Source of the DNA: JAIRNF01 sp031550925
Lineage (GTDB): Bacteria > Bacteroidota > Bacteroidia > Bacteroidales > UBA932
DNA: 44,247 bases
Direction of reading: 5' to 3'
Assembly (NCBI GenBank): GCA_031550925.1
Contig: JAVBOE010000097.1
Location: 1-44,247 of the forward strand
Shown here: one piece after another, positions 23,123 through 31,680 of the stretch
Layout: each line of letters begins with the position of its first letter
Position numbering within the stretch: position 1 is the stretch's first letter
Made by a program: the position numbers and the translations under genes
The notes under the pieces: generated by a model
Told to the model about the DNA's origin: nothing
Seen by the model: the letters and a program-made list of their open reading frames with translations, nothing else
Database searches by the model: none

Positions 23123-23370
23123 AATTCGGTGGTGTATTTAATGTTTTATGTAAAAACCAGAAATAGATATTATTTATGGATAAAAAATTGTCACGAATGT
23201 AATTATTTCTCTGAAAAAATATAAGCCAGCAACTTGAAAATATGCATAAAAGAAAAAAATTAAGCCCTTTTTAGCAATGATTATCCTCTATTCAATTTAT
23301 GCATACGCTACAAGCATATAATGGATTACTACAATAATTTGCAGCTGATATAAACCATTCTTATTTTTAT

Positions 23371-23378
23371 CAAATATA
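23371..23378 (-). promoter_or_regulatory. TATATTTG -7 candidate for hppA
   Basis: Read on the minus strand, this matches TAnnTTTG about 250 bases before the hppA ATG. The distance and AT-richness make chance a real alternative. Confidence 0.25.
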
Positions 23379-23524
23379 TGTTGTATAAAATCTAAAGCTA
23401 TTACTTGTTTGATTTCAATATTTTTTGATACCTTGCTAACTCTAAATTTTTTATTATTCTATTTCGTGAATTACGCACCGAAATAAGGATATATCGCCAA
23501 ACAGTATATTAGTTTTCCGGTATT

Positions 23525-23553
23525 TTTGCGCTTGGCAATTTAGGCTAAATTTG
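23525..23553 (+). promoter_or_regulatory. Bacteroidota-type promoter before the S9 peptidase
   Basis: TTTG (23525-23528) is followed, 17 bases later, by TAAATTTG (23546-23553), a plausible -33/-7 pair. It lies 139 bases upstream of the ATG at 23692. Confidence 0.45.
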
Positions 23554-23691
23554 TTTACAAATTTTACTAAATATCGCTAAGTTGACTCTGTTTATTTATT
23601 GCTAAGTAGCGTATTTCTCAATCCACGCATCCCGAATTAACAAAACATAGACATTTTATCATTTTGTATTTCATCAAAAACAAATGTAATT

Positions 23692-25596
23692 ATGAAAAAA
23701 ACGATCATGTATCTCTCTTTGGCTACCCTATTAGGATTTATGGTAGGCTGTGGCAACAGTAAAGTTGACTCGAACTTAATACCACTAGAGAATTTCTTTA
23801 AAAATCCGGAAAAATCCAGCTATCAGATTTCTCCTGATGGAAAACACTTTTCATACATGGCTCCTGTCAATAGCCGTATGAATATTTTTGTTCAGGAAGT
23901 AGGCAAAACAGATGCCGTACAGCTTACACACGAAACCGAACGTGATGTTGCAGGTTATATGTGGACAAATAACAGCCGTATTCTATTTTTAAAAGACACG
24001 GGAGGTGATGAAAACTATAAGCTGTTTGGTGTAGATATTGATGGTAACAACCTAAAAGGGCTAACAGATTTTGATAAAGTACGCACCATGATTATTGATG
24101 ATCTTCCCGATAACGAAGAAGAGATAATCATCGGGCTAAACAAGCGTAACCCTCAAATATTCGACCCCTATCGCTTAAATGTTATCACAGGAGAAATGAC
24201 ACAGCTGGCCGAAAATCCCGGCAACATACAAGGATGGATGACCGACCACGACGGTAAGCTACGTGTTGCTATTGCAATAGATGTCGTTGATCAGATTCTG
24301 CTATACAGAGAGAATGAGAGCCAAGAGTTTAAGCAAGTGCTCAAAACAAACTTCAAGGAGTCGTTATCTCCTGTATTCTTTACATTCGACAATAAATACC
24401 TATACGCAGTATCGAATCTAGGTCGCGATAAAAGTGCATTTGTAACGTTTGATCCGAAAACCGGAAAAGAAATGGAAGTGCTATTTGAAAATCCGAACTA
24501 TGATATTAGCGATGCATCATATTCTCATAAAAGAAAAGTACTTACTGGCGTATTTTGGACAGGGCATAAAGAAACAGGTCGCCACTACTTTGATGCAGAG
24601 TACAAAGCTCTTCGCGAAAACTTAGCCGCCAAGCTACCCGGATATCAATTTGGCGTTTCTTCTGAAACAAAAGACGAGAACCAAATGATTGTTCGCACCT
24701 ACACCGATAAATCGAGAGGAGCATACTATTTCTATGATAAAAGCACTGACGAGCTAACAAAGATTGCAGACATAAGTCCTTGGCTTAACGAAGAAGAGAT
24801 GAACAACATGTATTGTATAACCTACACATCACGCGACGGATATACAATAGAAGGCTACCTCACGCTGCCCAACGGTTACACAATGGATTCGGCAAAGAAT
24901 CTCCCTGTTGTAGTTAACCCCCACGGCGGACCATGGGCTCGCGATACATGGGGCTTTAACCCCGAAGTGCAATTCTTGGCAAATCGCGGATATGCTGTAT
25001 TCCAAATGAACTTTAGAGGTTCTACAGGTTATGGCAAAAACTTCTGGGAAATATCGTTCAAGCAATGGGGCTTAACCATGCAGGATGATATTACCGATGG
25101 CGTGAACTGGCTAATTGAGCAAGGTATTGCAGATAAAAACCGTATTGCCATTTATGGTGGTAGCTATGGCGGTTATGCAACACTGGCAGGCGTAACCTTT
25201 ACCCCCGATTTGTATGCTTGCGGAGTGGACTATGTAGGAGTATCGAACTTATTTACATTCTTAAAAACAATTCCCCCTTACTGGAAACCGCTGCTTGATA
25301 TGATGTACGAAATGGTGGGCGATCCGGTTACCGATAGCTTACAGCTGGCTCAAACATCACCGGCATTAAATGCGGATAAAATAAAAACTCCGCTATTTGT
25401 TGCACAAGGCGCAAACGACCCAAGAGTAAATAAAGATGAGTCTGACCAAATGGTTGATGCTCTAAAAAAACGTGGCGTTAACGTAGAATATATGGTTAAA
25501 GATAACGAAGGCCATGGTTTCCACAACGAAGAAAATCGCTTTGATTTTTATCGCGCAATGGAGAAATTTTTAGCAGTACATATGCAAAAGAAATAG
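23692..25596 (+). CDS. Prolyl oligopeptidase family (S9) peptidase, lipoprotein
   Basis: This 634-residue serine peptidase of the S9 acylaminoacyl/dipeptidyl-peptidase type starts with a lipoprotein signal (lipobox LGFMVGC, Cys20), so it is anchored to a membrane facing the periplasm or surface. Residues ~35-340 form the beta-propeller (YQISPDGKHFSYMAP, then WTNNSRILFLKD). The alpha/beta-hydrolase domain follows, with S491 in YGGSYGGYA, D576 in GANDPRVN and H608 in NEGHGF as the catalytic triad. The family cleaves short peptides, removing N-terminal acyl-residues or dipeptides. It is monocistronic with a terminator behind it. Confidence 0.95.
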   Translation: MKKTIMYLSLATLLGFMVGCGNSKVDSNLIPLENFFKNPEKSSYQISPDGKHFSYMAPVNSRMNIFVQEVGKTDAVQLTHETERDVAGYMWTNNSRILFLKDTGGDENYKLFGVDIDGNNLKGLTDFDKVRTMIIDDLPDNEEEIIIGLNKRNPQIFDPYRLNVITGEMTQLAENPGNIQGWMTDHDGKLRVAIAIDVVDQILLYRENESQEFKQVLKTNFKESLSPVFFTFDNKYLYAVSNLGRDKSAFVTFDPKTGKEMEVLFENPNYDISDASYSHKRKVLTGVFWTGHKETGRHYFDAEYKALRENLAAKLPGYQFGVSSETKDENQMIVRTYTDKSRGAYYFYDKSTDELTKIADISPWLNEEEMNNMYCITYTSRDGYTIEGYLTLPNGYTMDSAKNLPVVVNPHGGPWARDTWGFNPEVQFLANRGYAVFQMNFRGSTGYGKNFWEISFKQWGLTMQDDITDGVNWLIEQGIADKNRIAIYGGSYGGYATLAGVTFTPDLYACGVDYVGVSNLFTFLKTIPPYWKPLLDMMYEMVGDPVTDSLQLAQTSPALNADKIKTPLFVAQGANDPRVNKDESDQMVDALKKRGVNVEYMVKDNEGHGFHNEENRFDFYRAMEKFLAVHMQKK

Positions 25597-25625
25597 GCTT
25601 TTATTTACTTATTTAACAATTTAAC

Positions 25626-25664
25626 AACCTTGTAAGGCATTAATCAATAATATCTTACAAGGTT
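25626..25664 (+). terminator. Rho-independent terminator after the S9 peptidase
   Basis: AACCTTGTAAG (25626-25636) and CTTACAAGGTT (25654-25664) form an 11-bp stem with a 17-nt loop, followed by TTCTTATTT. Confidence 0.8.
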
Positions 25665-25747
25665 TTCTTATTTAGAATGAATTTTTTTAGCTGAAAATAC
25701 ATAAAAAGTATATTATCTTCGCATATCTAAAAACTAATGTTCTATAA

Positions 25748-26296
25748 ATGAAACATTTATTAATTGCTATTACCTTATTCGTTAGTATTCCCTCTCTTGC
25801 TCAGCAAGCTACAAGTGCCAAAGAAGAGTCGAAAGAACCTGAAAATAGAGGTTACATTGTAAATGTTGGAGATACGGCTCCAAATTTTACCATTCAGTAT
25901 CTTGATGGGACAACCAAGCAGCTAAGCGATCTGAAAGGAAAAGTCATTATGCTTCAGTTTACCGCCAGCTGGTGCGGTGTATGCCGTAAAGAAATGCCGC
26001 ATATCGAGGTCGACATCTGGCAGAAGCATAAAAACAACCCCAACTTTGTGCTAATAGGTGTTGACTTAAAAGAAAAATCCGATGTAATCGAAAAATTTAT
26101 TGAAAAAACAGGTATAACATACCCTTTAGTTCTTGACCCTGACGGCGAAATTTTTGCCAAATATGCGGAGAAAAACGCCGGAGTAACTCGCAATATCATT
26201 ATTGATAAAACGGGTAAAATAACGTTTCTTACTCGCCTTTACGACGAGAATGAGTTTAATGCGATGAAAGCCCATATCAACAGCTTACTAAAGTAG
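25748..26296 (+). CDS. TlpA/ResA-like thiol-disulfide redoxin, exported
   Basis: This 182-residue protein has a signal peptide (1-18, cleavage near SLAQQ) and an AhpC-TSA/TlpA thioredoxin fold (about 38-182). The active site is C76-G-V-C79 in TASWCGVCRKEMPHI, and the cis-Pro loop region GVTRNIIIDKTGKI is present. Periplasmic relatives reduce disulfides in apocytochromes or folding proteins, or act as peroxide-handling redoxins. The extra segment VDLKEKSDVIEKFIEKTGI is the TlpA-type insertion. The next gene, an E1/ThiF-fold protein, starts 6 bases after the stop, so the two are co-transcribed. The pairing is unexpected because the partner appears cytoplasmic. Confidence 0.9.
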   Translation: MKHLLIAITLFVSIPSLAQQATSAKEESKEPENRGYIVNVGDTAPNFTIQYLDGTTKQLSDLKGKVIMLQFTASWCGVCRKEMPHIEVDIWQKHKNNPNFVLIGVDLKEKSDVIEKFIEKTGITYPLVLDPDGEIFAKYAEKNAGVTRNIIIDKTGKITFLTRLYDENEFNAMKAHINSLLK

Positions 26297-26302
26297 ATCT
26301 GT

Positions 26303-27043
26303 ATGATTAATTTTGTTCCATCCCCTTTAAACGAAAAATACTTTGCCGGTCAAATAGGTATTGATGGCGTTGGTGTAGAGGGGCAGCGTAAGCTCTTCAA
26401 CTCAAGCGTTGTTTTGTTAGGTTTAAGCACTGTAGGTGTTTTTGTAGTACGCGGACTGCTTGCTGCCGGAGTTGGCAAAATACATATTATTGACAACAGC
26501 GTTGTGAAAGAAAGAGATATTGGTGGACATCCGGTCTTCAACATCAACGATATTGGTAAGCTGAAGTGTATTGTCTTAAAAGAAAGAAGCACAGCTCACT
26601 GGATGAGTCATCGTATTCAGCTACACAGCATAAAGCTTACCAAACAAAACGCAGATGTTGTACTTCCTAAAAATTTCGATTTTGCTATATCCACCAGTAA
26701 CGATCCTCAAGAGGTAAGGACATTTTATGATCTTGCCGATGAACGCAACTTCTATATTGCCGGAGGTGCCGCCCTAGACTGGACATGCAGCTTTGGGATA
26801 TACGCCGGTAATGATGACTTATATAAAGAAAGAACTAGCGCCTTTATTGATGATCCTAGCAATGTCAGACACGAAGCATGCATGAGCGGCACAGCAATAA
26901 CAGCAGGTGGAATACTAACAAGTATAGCCTTATCGACATTACTTGGTAACAAACCAACTCAATCGGCAAGGTACGAGATGAGCATGAAAGACTTTTCTAT
27001 TGTTCCGCTTTACGCAGGTGTTAACCCATTTAGCAGTAAGTAG
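26303..27043 (+). CDS. Divergent ThiF/MoeB/HesA (E1-like) fold protein
   Basis: This 246-residue protein resembles the adenylyltransferase domain of MoeB/ThiF/TcdA: QIGIDGVGVEGQRKLFNSSV, then LLGLSTVGVFVVRGLLAAGVGKIHIID, matches the E1 N-terminal helix and nucleotide-binding fold. E1-like enzymes adenylate the C-terminal glycine of ubiquitin-like sulfur carriers or tRNA t6A. Key residues look changed: the glycine-rich loop reads GLSTVG, the conserved RQ of NR(Q)I is GQ, SNLxRQ is replaced by ERDIGGHPV, and the conserved TDN-type aspartate aligns with STSND. No zinc-binding CxxC pairs are seen. K in GKLKC and C in HEACMSG remain. It could be an inactive or repurposed E1 fold. It sits in an operon with the redoxin. 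Confidence 0.78.
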   Translation: MINFVPSPLNEKYFAGQIGIDGVGVEGQRKLFNSSVVLLGLSTVGVFVVRGLLAAGVGKIHIIDNSVVKERDIGGHPVFNINDIGKLKCIVLKERSTAHWMSHRIQLHSIKLTKQNADVVLPKNFDFAISTSNDPQEVRTFYDLADERNFYIAGGAALDWTCSFGIYAGNDDLYKERTSAFIDDPSNVRHEACMSGTAITAGGILTSIALSTLLGNKPTQSARYEMSMKDFSIVPLYAGVNPFSSK

Positions 27044-27094
27044 TATAGTTTAAAGAACCGGAATCGTACACAATAATAAATCTCTTCTCAACTT

Positions 27095-28345
27095 CTATTC
27101 ATTTTCTACCCACTTATATAACCTATCCGAACGCCTAATCTTTTCTATCGGAATAGAACAGCGTTCTCCCTTTTTTGCTACATCGGTAGCCTTAAGATCA
27201 ACACGTATTTCACTTATTGTTTGCTCTACCACTCCTGTTGTCGGACCAAGAACCAAGATACTATCTCCTACCCTCAGATCTCCCGACTCAACCAAAAACT
27301 CCGCCACGCCTAAATTTGAGAAGTAGTTAGTACATTTTGCTACGTATTCCTTTCGTCTTGGAGAACGATTGCCATATACCTCGCTCCATTCGCCCAGCTG
27401 CTTTCCAAGATAGTACCCTCCCCAGAAACCGCGATTAAAAACGCTCTCCAGCTGCTTTATCCACTCGTCAATTTTTTCTTGCGAGTACGTTCCATCTGCT
27501 ACGGCCTGTGCCGCTTCGCTATAGCAACGGCTAACCGTTTTTACATATTCGCCCGAACGCGCACGACCTTCTATTTTAAATACCGTTACGCCAGCCTTAA
27601 TCATCCTATCCATAAACGATATGGTACAAAGATCTTTGGGCGACATGATATATTCGTTGTCAATCTCTAGCTGGCTACCCGTTTCCTTATCGGTTACCAC
27701 GTATGCACGACGGCACGTTTGCAAGCAGCCGCCCCGATTTGCCGATCTGTTATACTCATGCAAGCTGAGGTAGCACTTACCCGATACCGACATACAAAGA
27801 GCCCCATGAGCAAACATTTCTATCTTAATCAGCTCTCCTTTCGAACCACGAACATCCTGAACATGTATCTGGTGGCTGATTTCAGCAACCTGATCAAGCG
27901 TTAGCTCTCGCGCCAATACCACAACATCCGCAAACTTGGCATAGAACTTCAACGTCTCGATATTACTAACGTTGAGCTGTGTTGAGATATGCACTTCAAC
28001 CCCTTTTTCTGCCGCATAAATAATTGCCGATTGGTCGGACGCAATAACTGCCGAAACCCCTGCCTCCTTTGCCTTATCTATAATGTAACGCATTGCAGGC
28101 AGGTCATTATCGTACATAATGGTGTTGATTGTGAGGTAACTTTTTATGCTATGCTTGTTGCACAGCGCAACAACCTCACCCAGCTTATCCAGCTGAAAGT
28201 TGTTGGCCGATTTCGAGCGCATGTTCAGCTGCTCCACACCAAAATAAACAGAGTTAGCCCCGCCCTGTATGGCCGCCATAAGCGACTCATAGCTACCTGC
28301 CGGAGCCATTATCTCTATATCGTTTCTTGTAATCGGAATGCTCAT
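27095..28345 (-). CDS. Peptidase U32 family protein (RNA hydroxylation type)
   Basis: This 416-residue U32 protein begins with the family start EIMAPAGSYESLMAAIQGGA and contains the U32 signature EMFAHGALCMSVSGKCYLS followed by RGGCLQTCRR, whose cysteines bind an iron-sulfur cluster in characterised members. KIEGRARSGEYV marks the downstream conserved block, and a small beta-barrel-like C-terminal domain follows. Although named peptidases, E. coli relatives TrhP and RlhA hydroxylate tRNA uridine-34 and 23S rRNA, using prephenate. Which target applies here cannot be read from the sequence. The length fits the TrhP-like class. The gene is monocistronic on the minus strand with a TAACTTTG element 22-29 bases upstream. 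Confidence 0.9.
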   Translation of the reverse strand: MSIPITRNDIEIMAPAGSYESLMAAIQGGANSVYFGVEQLNMRSKSANNFQLDKLGEVVALCNKHSIKSYLTINTIMYDNDLPAMRYIIDKAKEAGVSAVIASDQSAIIYAAEKGVEVHISTQLNVSNIETLKFYAKFADVVVLARELTLDQVAEISHQIHVQDVRGSKGELIKIEMFAHGALCMSVSGKCYLSLHEYNRSANRGGCLQTCRRAYVVTDKETGSQLEIDNEYIMSPKDLCTISFMDRMIKAGVTVFKIEGRARSGEYVKTVSRCYSEAAQAVADGTYSQEKIDEWIKQLESVFNRGFWGGYYLGKQLGEWSEVYGNRSPRRKEYVAKCTNYFSNLGVAEFLVESGDLRVGDSILVLGPTTGVVEQTISEIRVDLKATDVAKKGERCSIPIEKIRRSDRLYKWVENE

Positions 28346-28366
28346 CTATTTGCCTTAAAAAGAGTA

Positions 28367-28374
28367 CAAAGTTA
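28367..28374 (-). promoter_or_regulatory. TAACTTTG -7 element for the U32 gene
   Basis: Read on the minus strand, this is an exact TAnnTTTG 22 bases before the start codon, giving a leader of ~16 nt. Confidence 0.5.
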
Positions 28375-28486
28375 CATATTTAATTCAAGTTACTGGCTTG
28401 CTTCCAAGAAGGAGTGCCAAAAGGCATTTAGGGCTAAGCAAGCCATTTATGCTTTAGCCTACGTTTTTACCTGTTTAATATTTAGC

Positions 28487-28494
28487 TATATTTG
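28487..28494 (+). promoter_or_regulatory. TATATTTG -7 element for aqpZ
   Basis: TATATTTG ends 31 bases before the aqpZ ATG at 28526, good spacing for a Bacteroidota promoter. Confidence 0.5.
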
Positions 28495-28525
28495 CGCCAA
28501 CTATCAACTAACTAATAACTAGAAA

Positions 28526-29176
28526 ATGAAAAAGTATTTAGCAGAAATGATCGGCACAATGGTGCTGGTATTAATGGGTTGCGGCAGCGCGGTTATTGCC
28601 GGTGGAGATGTAAATACACTTGGCATAGCCATAGCTTTCGGGCTTTCGGTTGTTGCAATGGCTTACTCAATCGGTAAAGTATCGGGTTGTCATATAAACC
28701 CGGCTATTACACTCGGTATGTTAATCTCGGGCAGAATGAATAGTAAAGATGCCGGAATGTACATGCTGTTTCAGGTAATTGGAGCATTTATCGGATCGGC
28801 CATTCTTTATGCTCTTACATGTGATCTTGGAATAAGCGGAACCGGAGCAAATGCATACAAAGAAGGAGCGATGCTGTCTGCCTTTGTTGCCGAAACAGTA
28901 TTTACCTGCATCTTTGTACTTGTTGTACTTGGCGTAACCTCTAAGGGTGCCGAAAACGCGTTTGCCGGTCTTGCTATCGGTCTCGCGCTAATTCTTGTAC
29001 ACATTGTTTGTATTCCTATTACCGGAACATCTGTTAACCCTGCAAGAAGTATTGCTCCTGCTGTCTTCCAAGGCGGACAAGCACTTTCGCAGCTATGGCT
29101 ATTTATTGTTGCTCCATTCTTGGGCGCAATACTTGCAGCCGTTCTTTGGAAAGCGATTGATACAGCAAAAAAATAG
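28526..29176 (+). CDS. aqpZ: Aquaporin Z (water channel)
   Basis: This 216-residue MIP-family protein has six membrane helices and both NPA boxes: GCHINPAITLG (loop B) and TSVNPARS (loop E). The aromatic/arginine filter can be aligned with E. coli AqpZ: F in IAFGLSVV, H in LVHIVCIP, T in GTSVNPA and R in NPARS. This F-H-T-R set predicts water rather than glycerol transport. The length is slightly under AqpZ (231). No glycerol genes are adjacent. It is monocistronic with its own promoter and terminator, and might serve osmotic adaptation. MKKYLAEMIGT is the canonical start. Confidence 0.96.
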   Translation: MKKYLAEMIGTMVLVLMGCGSAVIAGGDVNTLGIAIAFGLSVVAMAYSIGKVSGCHINPAITLGMLISGRMNSKDAGMYMLFQVIGAFIGSAILYALTCDLGISGTGANAYKEGAMLSAFVAETVFTCIFVLVVLGVTSKGAENAFAGLAIGLALILVHIVCIPITGTSVNPARSIAPAVFQGGQALSQLWLFIVAPFLGAILAAVLWKAIDTAKK

Positions 29177-29194
29177 TGCTTACATCTTATTCTT

Positions 29195-29228
29195 ACAACA
29201 GCCCTGCTTAGTAAAGCAGGGCTGTTGT
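29195..29228 (+). terminator. Strong hairpin terminator after aqpZ
   Basis: ACAACAGCCCTGCTT (29195-29209) pairs perfectly with AAGCAGGGCTGTTGT (29214-29228) around AGTA. It is GC-rich, 18 bases after the aqpZ stop. Confidence 0.88.
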
Positions 29229-29274
29229 GCTTTATGAGGGAGCCAAATAGATATAGCGTTTTTCTGAGTTTTAT

Positions 29275-29282
29275 TAACTTTG
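29275..29282 (+). promoter_or_regulatory. TAACTTTG -7 element for the GIY-YIG-like gene
   Basis: TAACTTTG ends 15 bases before the ATG at 29298, implying an almost leaderless transcript. It would also drive the LuxE-like gene. Confidence 0.5.
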
Positions 29283-29297
29283 TAGAAAACTTATATT

Positions 29298-29861
29298 ATG
29301 ATAATCAACACCCAACAGATAATAGGTAACGCTAAGAACTCTATAGGGGACTTATTGGACAAAATTTCTAGCATAGATCTCAAACCTTTTGGAGAGATAA
29401 TAGTTTTTAATTCTTCTGAATTTAATAATATTGAGGCTTTCAGAAAAAGTATCTCAAAAATAAAGAAGCCTCAACACCCTATAGTCTACATTATAAAGAT
29501 AATAAACCCGACAAAACGACAAGAATTACTGAAATTATTTGATCGATTTCATAATAACGAAAAAATATGTTTTTCTAGACGAAATAGAAATATAACGGAT
29601 AACGACATTTTATATGTTGGTAGTTCAACCACAGACTTTAATATGAGAATAAGAAATCATTTTGGTTTACAAAGTCCTAGTGTTTATAGTCTACATTTAT
29701 CTAGATGGGATAACAAACTAGATTATGATATTTCATTACATCTTTATGAGGTAATATCTAAGTCTTCTAATGGCCGTGTTGAACGCCCAATAGTTGAAAT
29801 AATTGAACAACAAATATGGGATACATTAAATCCCTTATTTGGCAAAAAAAGTGGATTGTAA
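29298..29861 (+). CDS. GIY-YIG nuclease-like protein, AT-rich
   Basis: This 187-residue protein has no signal peptide or membrane segment. The second half has features of a GIY-YIG fold: a first strand IVYIIKI (about 73-79), ILYVGSS (about 110-116) like the YIG strand, an arginine in MRIRNHFG, and E in VEIIEQQIWDTLNPLFGKKSGL, which ends like other GIY-YIG-like proteins with the LWDxLxPxFGKxG motif. The spacing between the first two motifs is longer than usual (about 35 residues), so activity is uncertain. Residues 1-70 are unrecognised. The gene is clearly AT-richer than its neighbours, suggesting transfer. The LuxE-like ATG starts 11 bases after its stop. Confidence 0.65.
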   Translation: MIINTQQIIGNAKNSIGDLLDKISSIDLKPFGEIIVFNSSEFNNIEAFRKSISKIKKPQHPIVYIIKIINPTKRQELLKLFDRFHNNEKICFSRRNRNITDNDILYVGSSTTDFNMRIRNHFGLQSPSVYSLHLSRWDNKLDYDISLHLYEVISKSSNGRVERPIVEIIEQQIWDTLNPLFGKKSGL

Positions 29862-29871
29862 CTTGTTTGAA

Positions 29872-30849
29872 ATGCTAAACCCAACCAACATATTCTCCAT
29901 ACAAACCCCTACCGATTTTGAATCGGTTTGTCTTGATGTTTTTCGCTATCAGGCAGAGTATTGCGAGCCATATAAAACTTATCTGAGAAACTTAGGCATT
30001 AATGCGCAAGAGGTAACTGCTATTAACCAAATTCCGTTTCTGCCTATTCATTTTTTTAAGGAGCGTAAGGTTTACGCATCGGATAAGCCTGAGGAAATGA
30101 TTTTTACCAGCAGCAGCACAACGGGTACAGGAGAGAGCAGACATTTTATAAGTGATATCGGCATCTACGAGCAAAGCTTCAGACAAGGTTTTCAACATTT
30201 TTATGGGCTTCCGAATAGCTATACTATTTTAGCGCTATTACCTTCTTATTTAGATCGTAACGGATCATCACTTATTTATATGGTAGAAGATCTGATAAAG
30301 CAATCGGATAAGCCGAGTAGTGGTTTCTTTTTGCACAATCACAAAGAACTATTTAGCTCTCTCAGCTGTTTAAAAGGTAAAGGGGGAGTTTGTCTGTTAA
30401 TTGGCGTGAGCTTTGCTTTACTTGATTTTGTTGAACATTACCCCATTGATTTTCCTGAGCTGATTGTAATGGAGACGGGAGGGATGAAAGGCAGACGCAA
30501 AGAAATGGTTCGCGAAGAGCTGCACAGCTTACTTTGCAAAGGATTTGGAGTGGAAAATATACACTCGGAATACGGGATGACCGAGTGCCTATCGCAAGCA
30601 TACTCTAAGGGCAAAGGTTTATACCACTGTCCACCTTGGATGAAAGTGCTTACAAGAGATATTTATGATCCGTTTAGCCAAGTAAAATCTGGCGAAACAG
30701 GCGGTGTAAATATTATAGATTTGGCCAATATATATTCATGCTCTTTTATTGAAACGCAAGACTTAGGCAAGGTGTATGAAAACGGAACGTTTGAAATACT
30801 TGGACGTTTTGACAGCAGTGACATAAGGGGATGTAATCTTATGGTTTAA
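29872..30849 (+). CDS. LuxE/PaaK-type acyl-protein synthetase-like protein
   Basis: This 325-residue cytoplasmic protein is similar to LuxE, the acyl-protein synthetase of bioluminescence, and to the ANL adenylating superfamily. The phosphate-binding loop FTSSSTTGTGESR lies at about 81-93, followed by SFRQGFQHFYG, LLPSYLDR, and the A8-like HSEYGMTECLSQAYSKG with EYGMTE. Members activate carboxylic acids with ATP and hold them as thioesters. In Bacteroidota they occur near acyl-chain or surface-polysaccharide genes, but no lux genes are here. The frame is open from a TTG at 29839, inside the upstream gene; the ATG at 29872 avoids the overlap and is preferred. Confidence 0.85.
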   Translation: MLNPTNIFSIQTPTDFESVCLDVFRYQAEYCEPYKTYLRNLGINAQEVTAINQIPFLPIHFFKERKVYASDKPEEMIFTSSSTTGTGESRHFISDIGIYEQSFRQGFQHFYGLPNSYTILALLPSYLDRNGSSLIYMVEDLIKQSDKPSSGFFLHNHKELFSSLSCLKGKGGVCLLIGVSFALLDFVEHYPIDFPELIVMETGGMKGRRKEMVREELHSLLCKGFGVENIHSEYGMTECLSQAYSKGKGLYHCPPWMKVLTRDIYDPFSQVKSGETGGVNIIDLANIYSCSFIETQDLGKVYENGTFEILGRFDSSDIRGCNLMV

Positions 30850-30905
30850 TTTACTATCTTAGATGTTCTAAATGTGCATAATTAATAACTCTAAAAATAC
30901 GTACA

Positions 30906-31619
30906 ATGAAATTACTTTTAATAAGCAACTCAACTAATGCCGGAGAGGCGTACTTAGAATATCCAAAGCAAAACATTGCCGATTTTCTTAAAAAATACGG
31001 AGTAAAGCAAGTGCTATTTATTCCCTATGCTGCCGTTACTTTTTCGTATGATGACTATCAAAAGAAGGTGCAAGAACGTTTTGCGGAATTTAGCGTAATA
31101 GTAGATTCGATACACCAGCATAAAGACCCCGTAAAAGCTGTAGAAGAAGCAAAGGCGATAGTTATTGGAGGAGGTAATACCTTCCATCTGCTAAAGACCA
31201 TGCAGGATAACAAGCTGATTGAGCCTATCCGTAAGAAGGTACAAGATGGGACACCTTATATTGGTTGGAGTGCGGGATCAAATGTAACATGTCCTACAAT
31301 TTGTACAACCAACGATATGCCTATTGTTGAACCGCAATCGTTCAATGCGCTCAACCTGGTTCCATTTCAAATTAACCCGCATTATTTGGACGCACATCCT
31401 GACGGACATGCCGGTGAAACGCGCGAACAACGCATAATGGAGTACATTGCAGCAAACCAAAATATGTATGTTGCCGGATTGCGCGAAGGTTGCATGTTTT
31501 TAGTAGAAGATGGTAGAGTATCATTCATCGGGTCTAGGCCTGTTCGCCTATTTAAGTATGGAGAAGAACCTCGCGAGATGCAACCTAACGAGCATTTTTC
31601 GCAGCTACTGCAGCTATAA
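30906..31619 (+). CDS. pepE: Dipeptidase E (alpha-aspartyl dipeptidase, S51)
   Basis: This 237-residue cytoplasmic serine peptidase hydrolyses dipeptides with an N-terminal aspartate. The catalytic residues can be placed by comparison with Salmonella PepE: S122 in YIGWSAGSNV, D137 in CTTNDMPI and H159 in INPHYLDAH. IGGGNTFHLLKTM is the family glycine-rich motif, and DGHAGETREQRI follows. The length matches the family (about 230). The class-I glutamine-amidotransferase-like fold has the nucleophile elbow at GWSAGS. It lies 56 bases behind the LuxE-like gene; no terminator was seen between them, so partial co-transcription is possible. Confidence 0.95.
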   Translation: MKLLLISNSTNAGEAYLEYPKQNIADFLKKYGVKQVLFIPYAAVTFSYDDYQKKVQERFAEFSVIVDSIHQHKDPVKAVEEAKAIVIGGGNTFHLLKTMQDNKLIEPIRKKVQDGTPYIGWSAGSNVTCPTICTTNDMPIVEPQSFNALNLVPFQINPHYLDAHPDGHAGETREQRIMEYIAANQNMYVAGLREGCMFLVEDGRVSFIGSRPVRLFKYGEEPREMQPNEHFSQLLQL

Positions 31620-31680
31620 CCATTACAGTACAAACATAAGGGAAGTATATGCTTCCCTTTAATCTTAAACATATAGCGTT

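Larger units (their letters stand above)
23123..23691. other. Long divergent intergenic region, hppA / S9 peptidase
   Basis: This is 569 bases of very AT-rich DNA with no credible ORF. It holds two TAnnTTTG-type elements: TATATTTG on the minus strand at 23371-23378 (a ~240-nt leader for hppA) and TAAATTTG on the plus strand at 23546-23553. No hairpin stronger than a few base pairs was seen. Confidence 0.5.
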
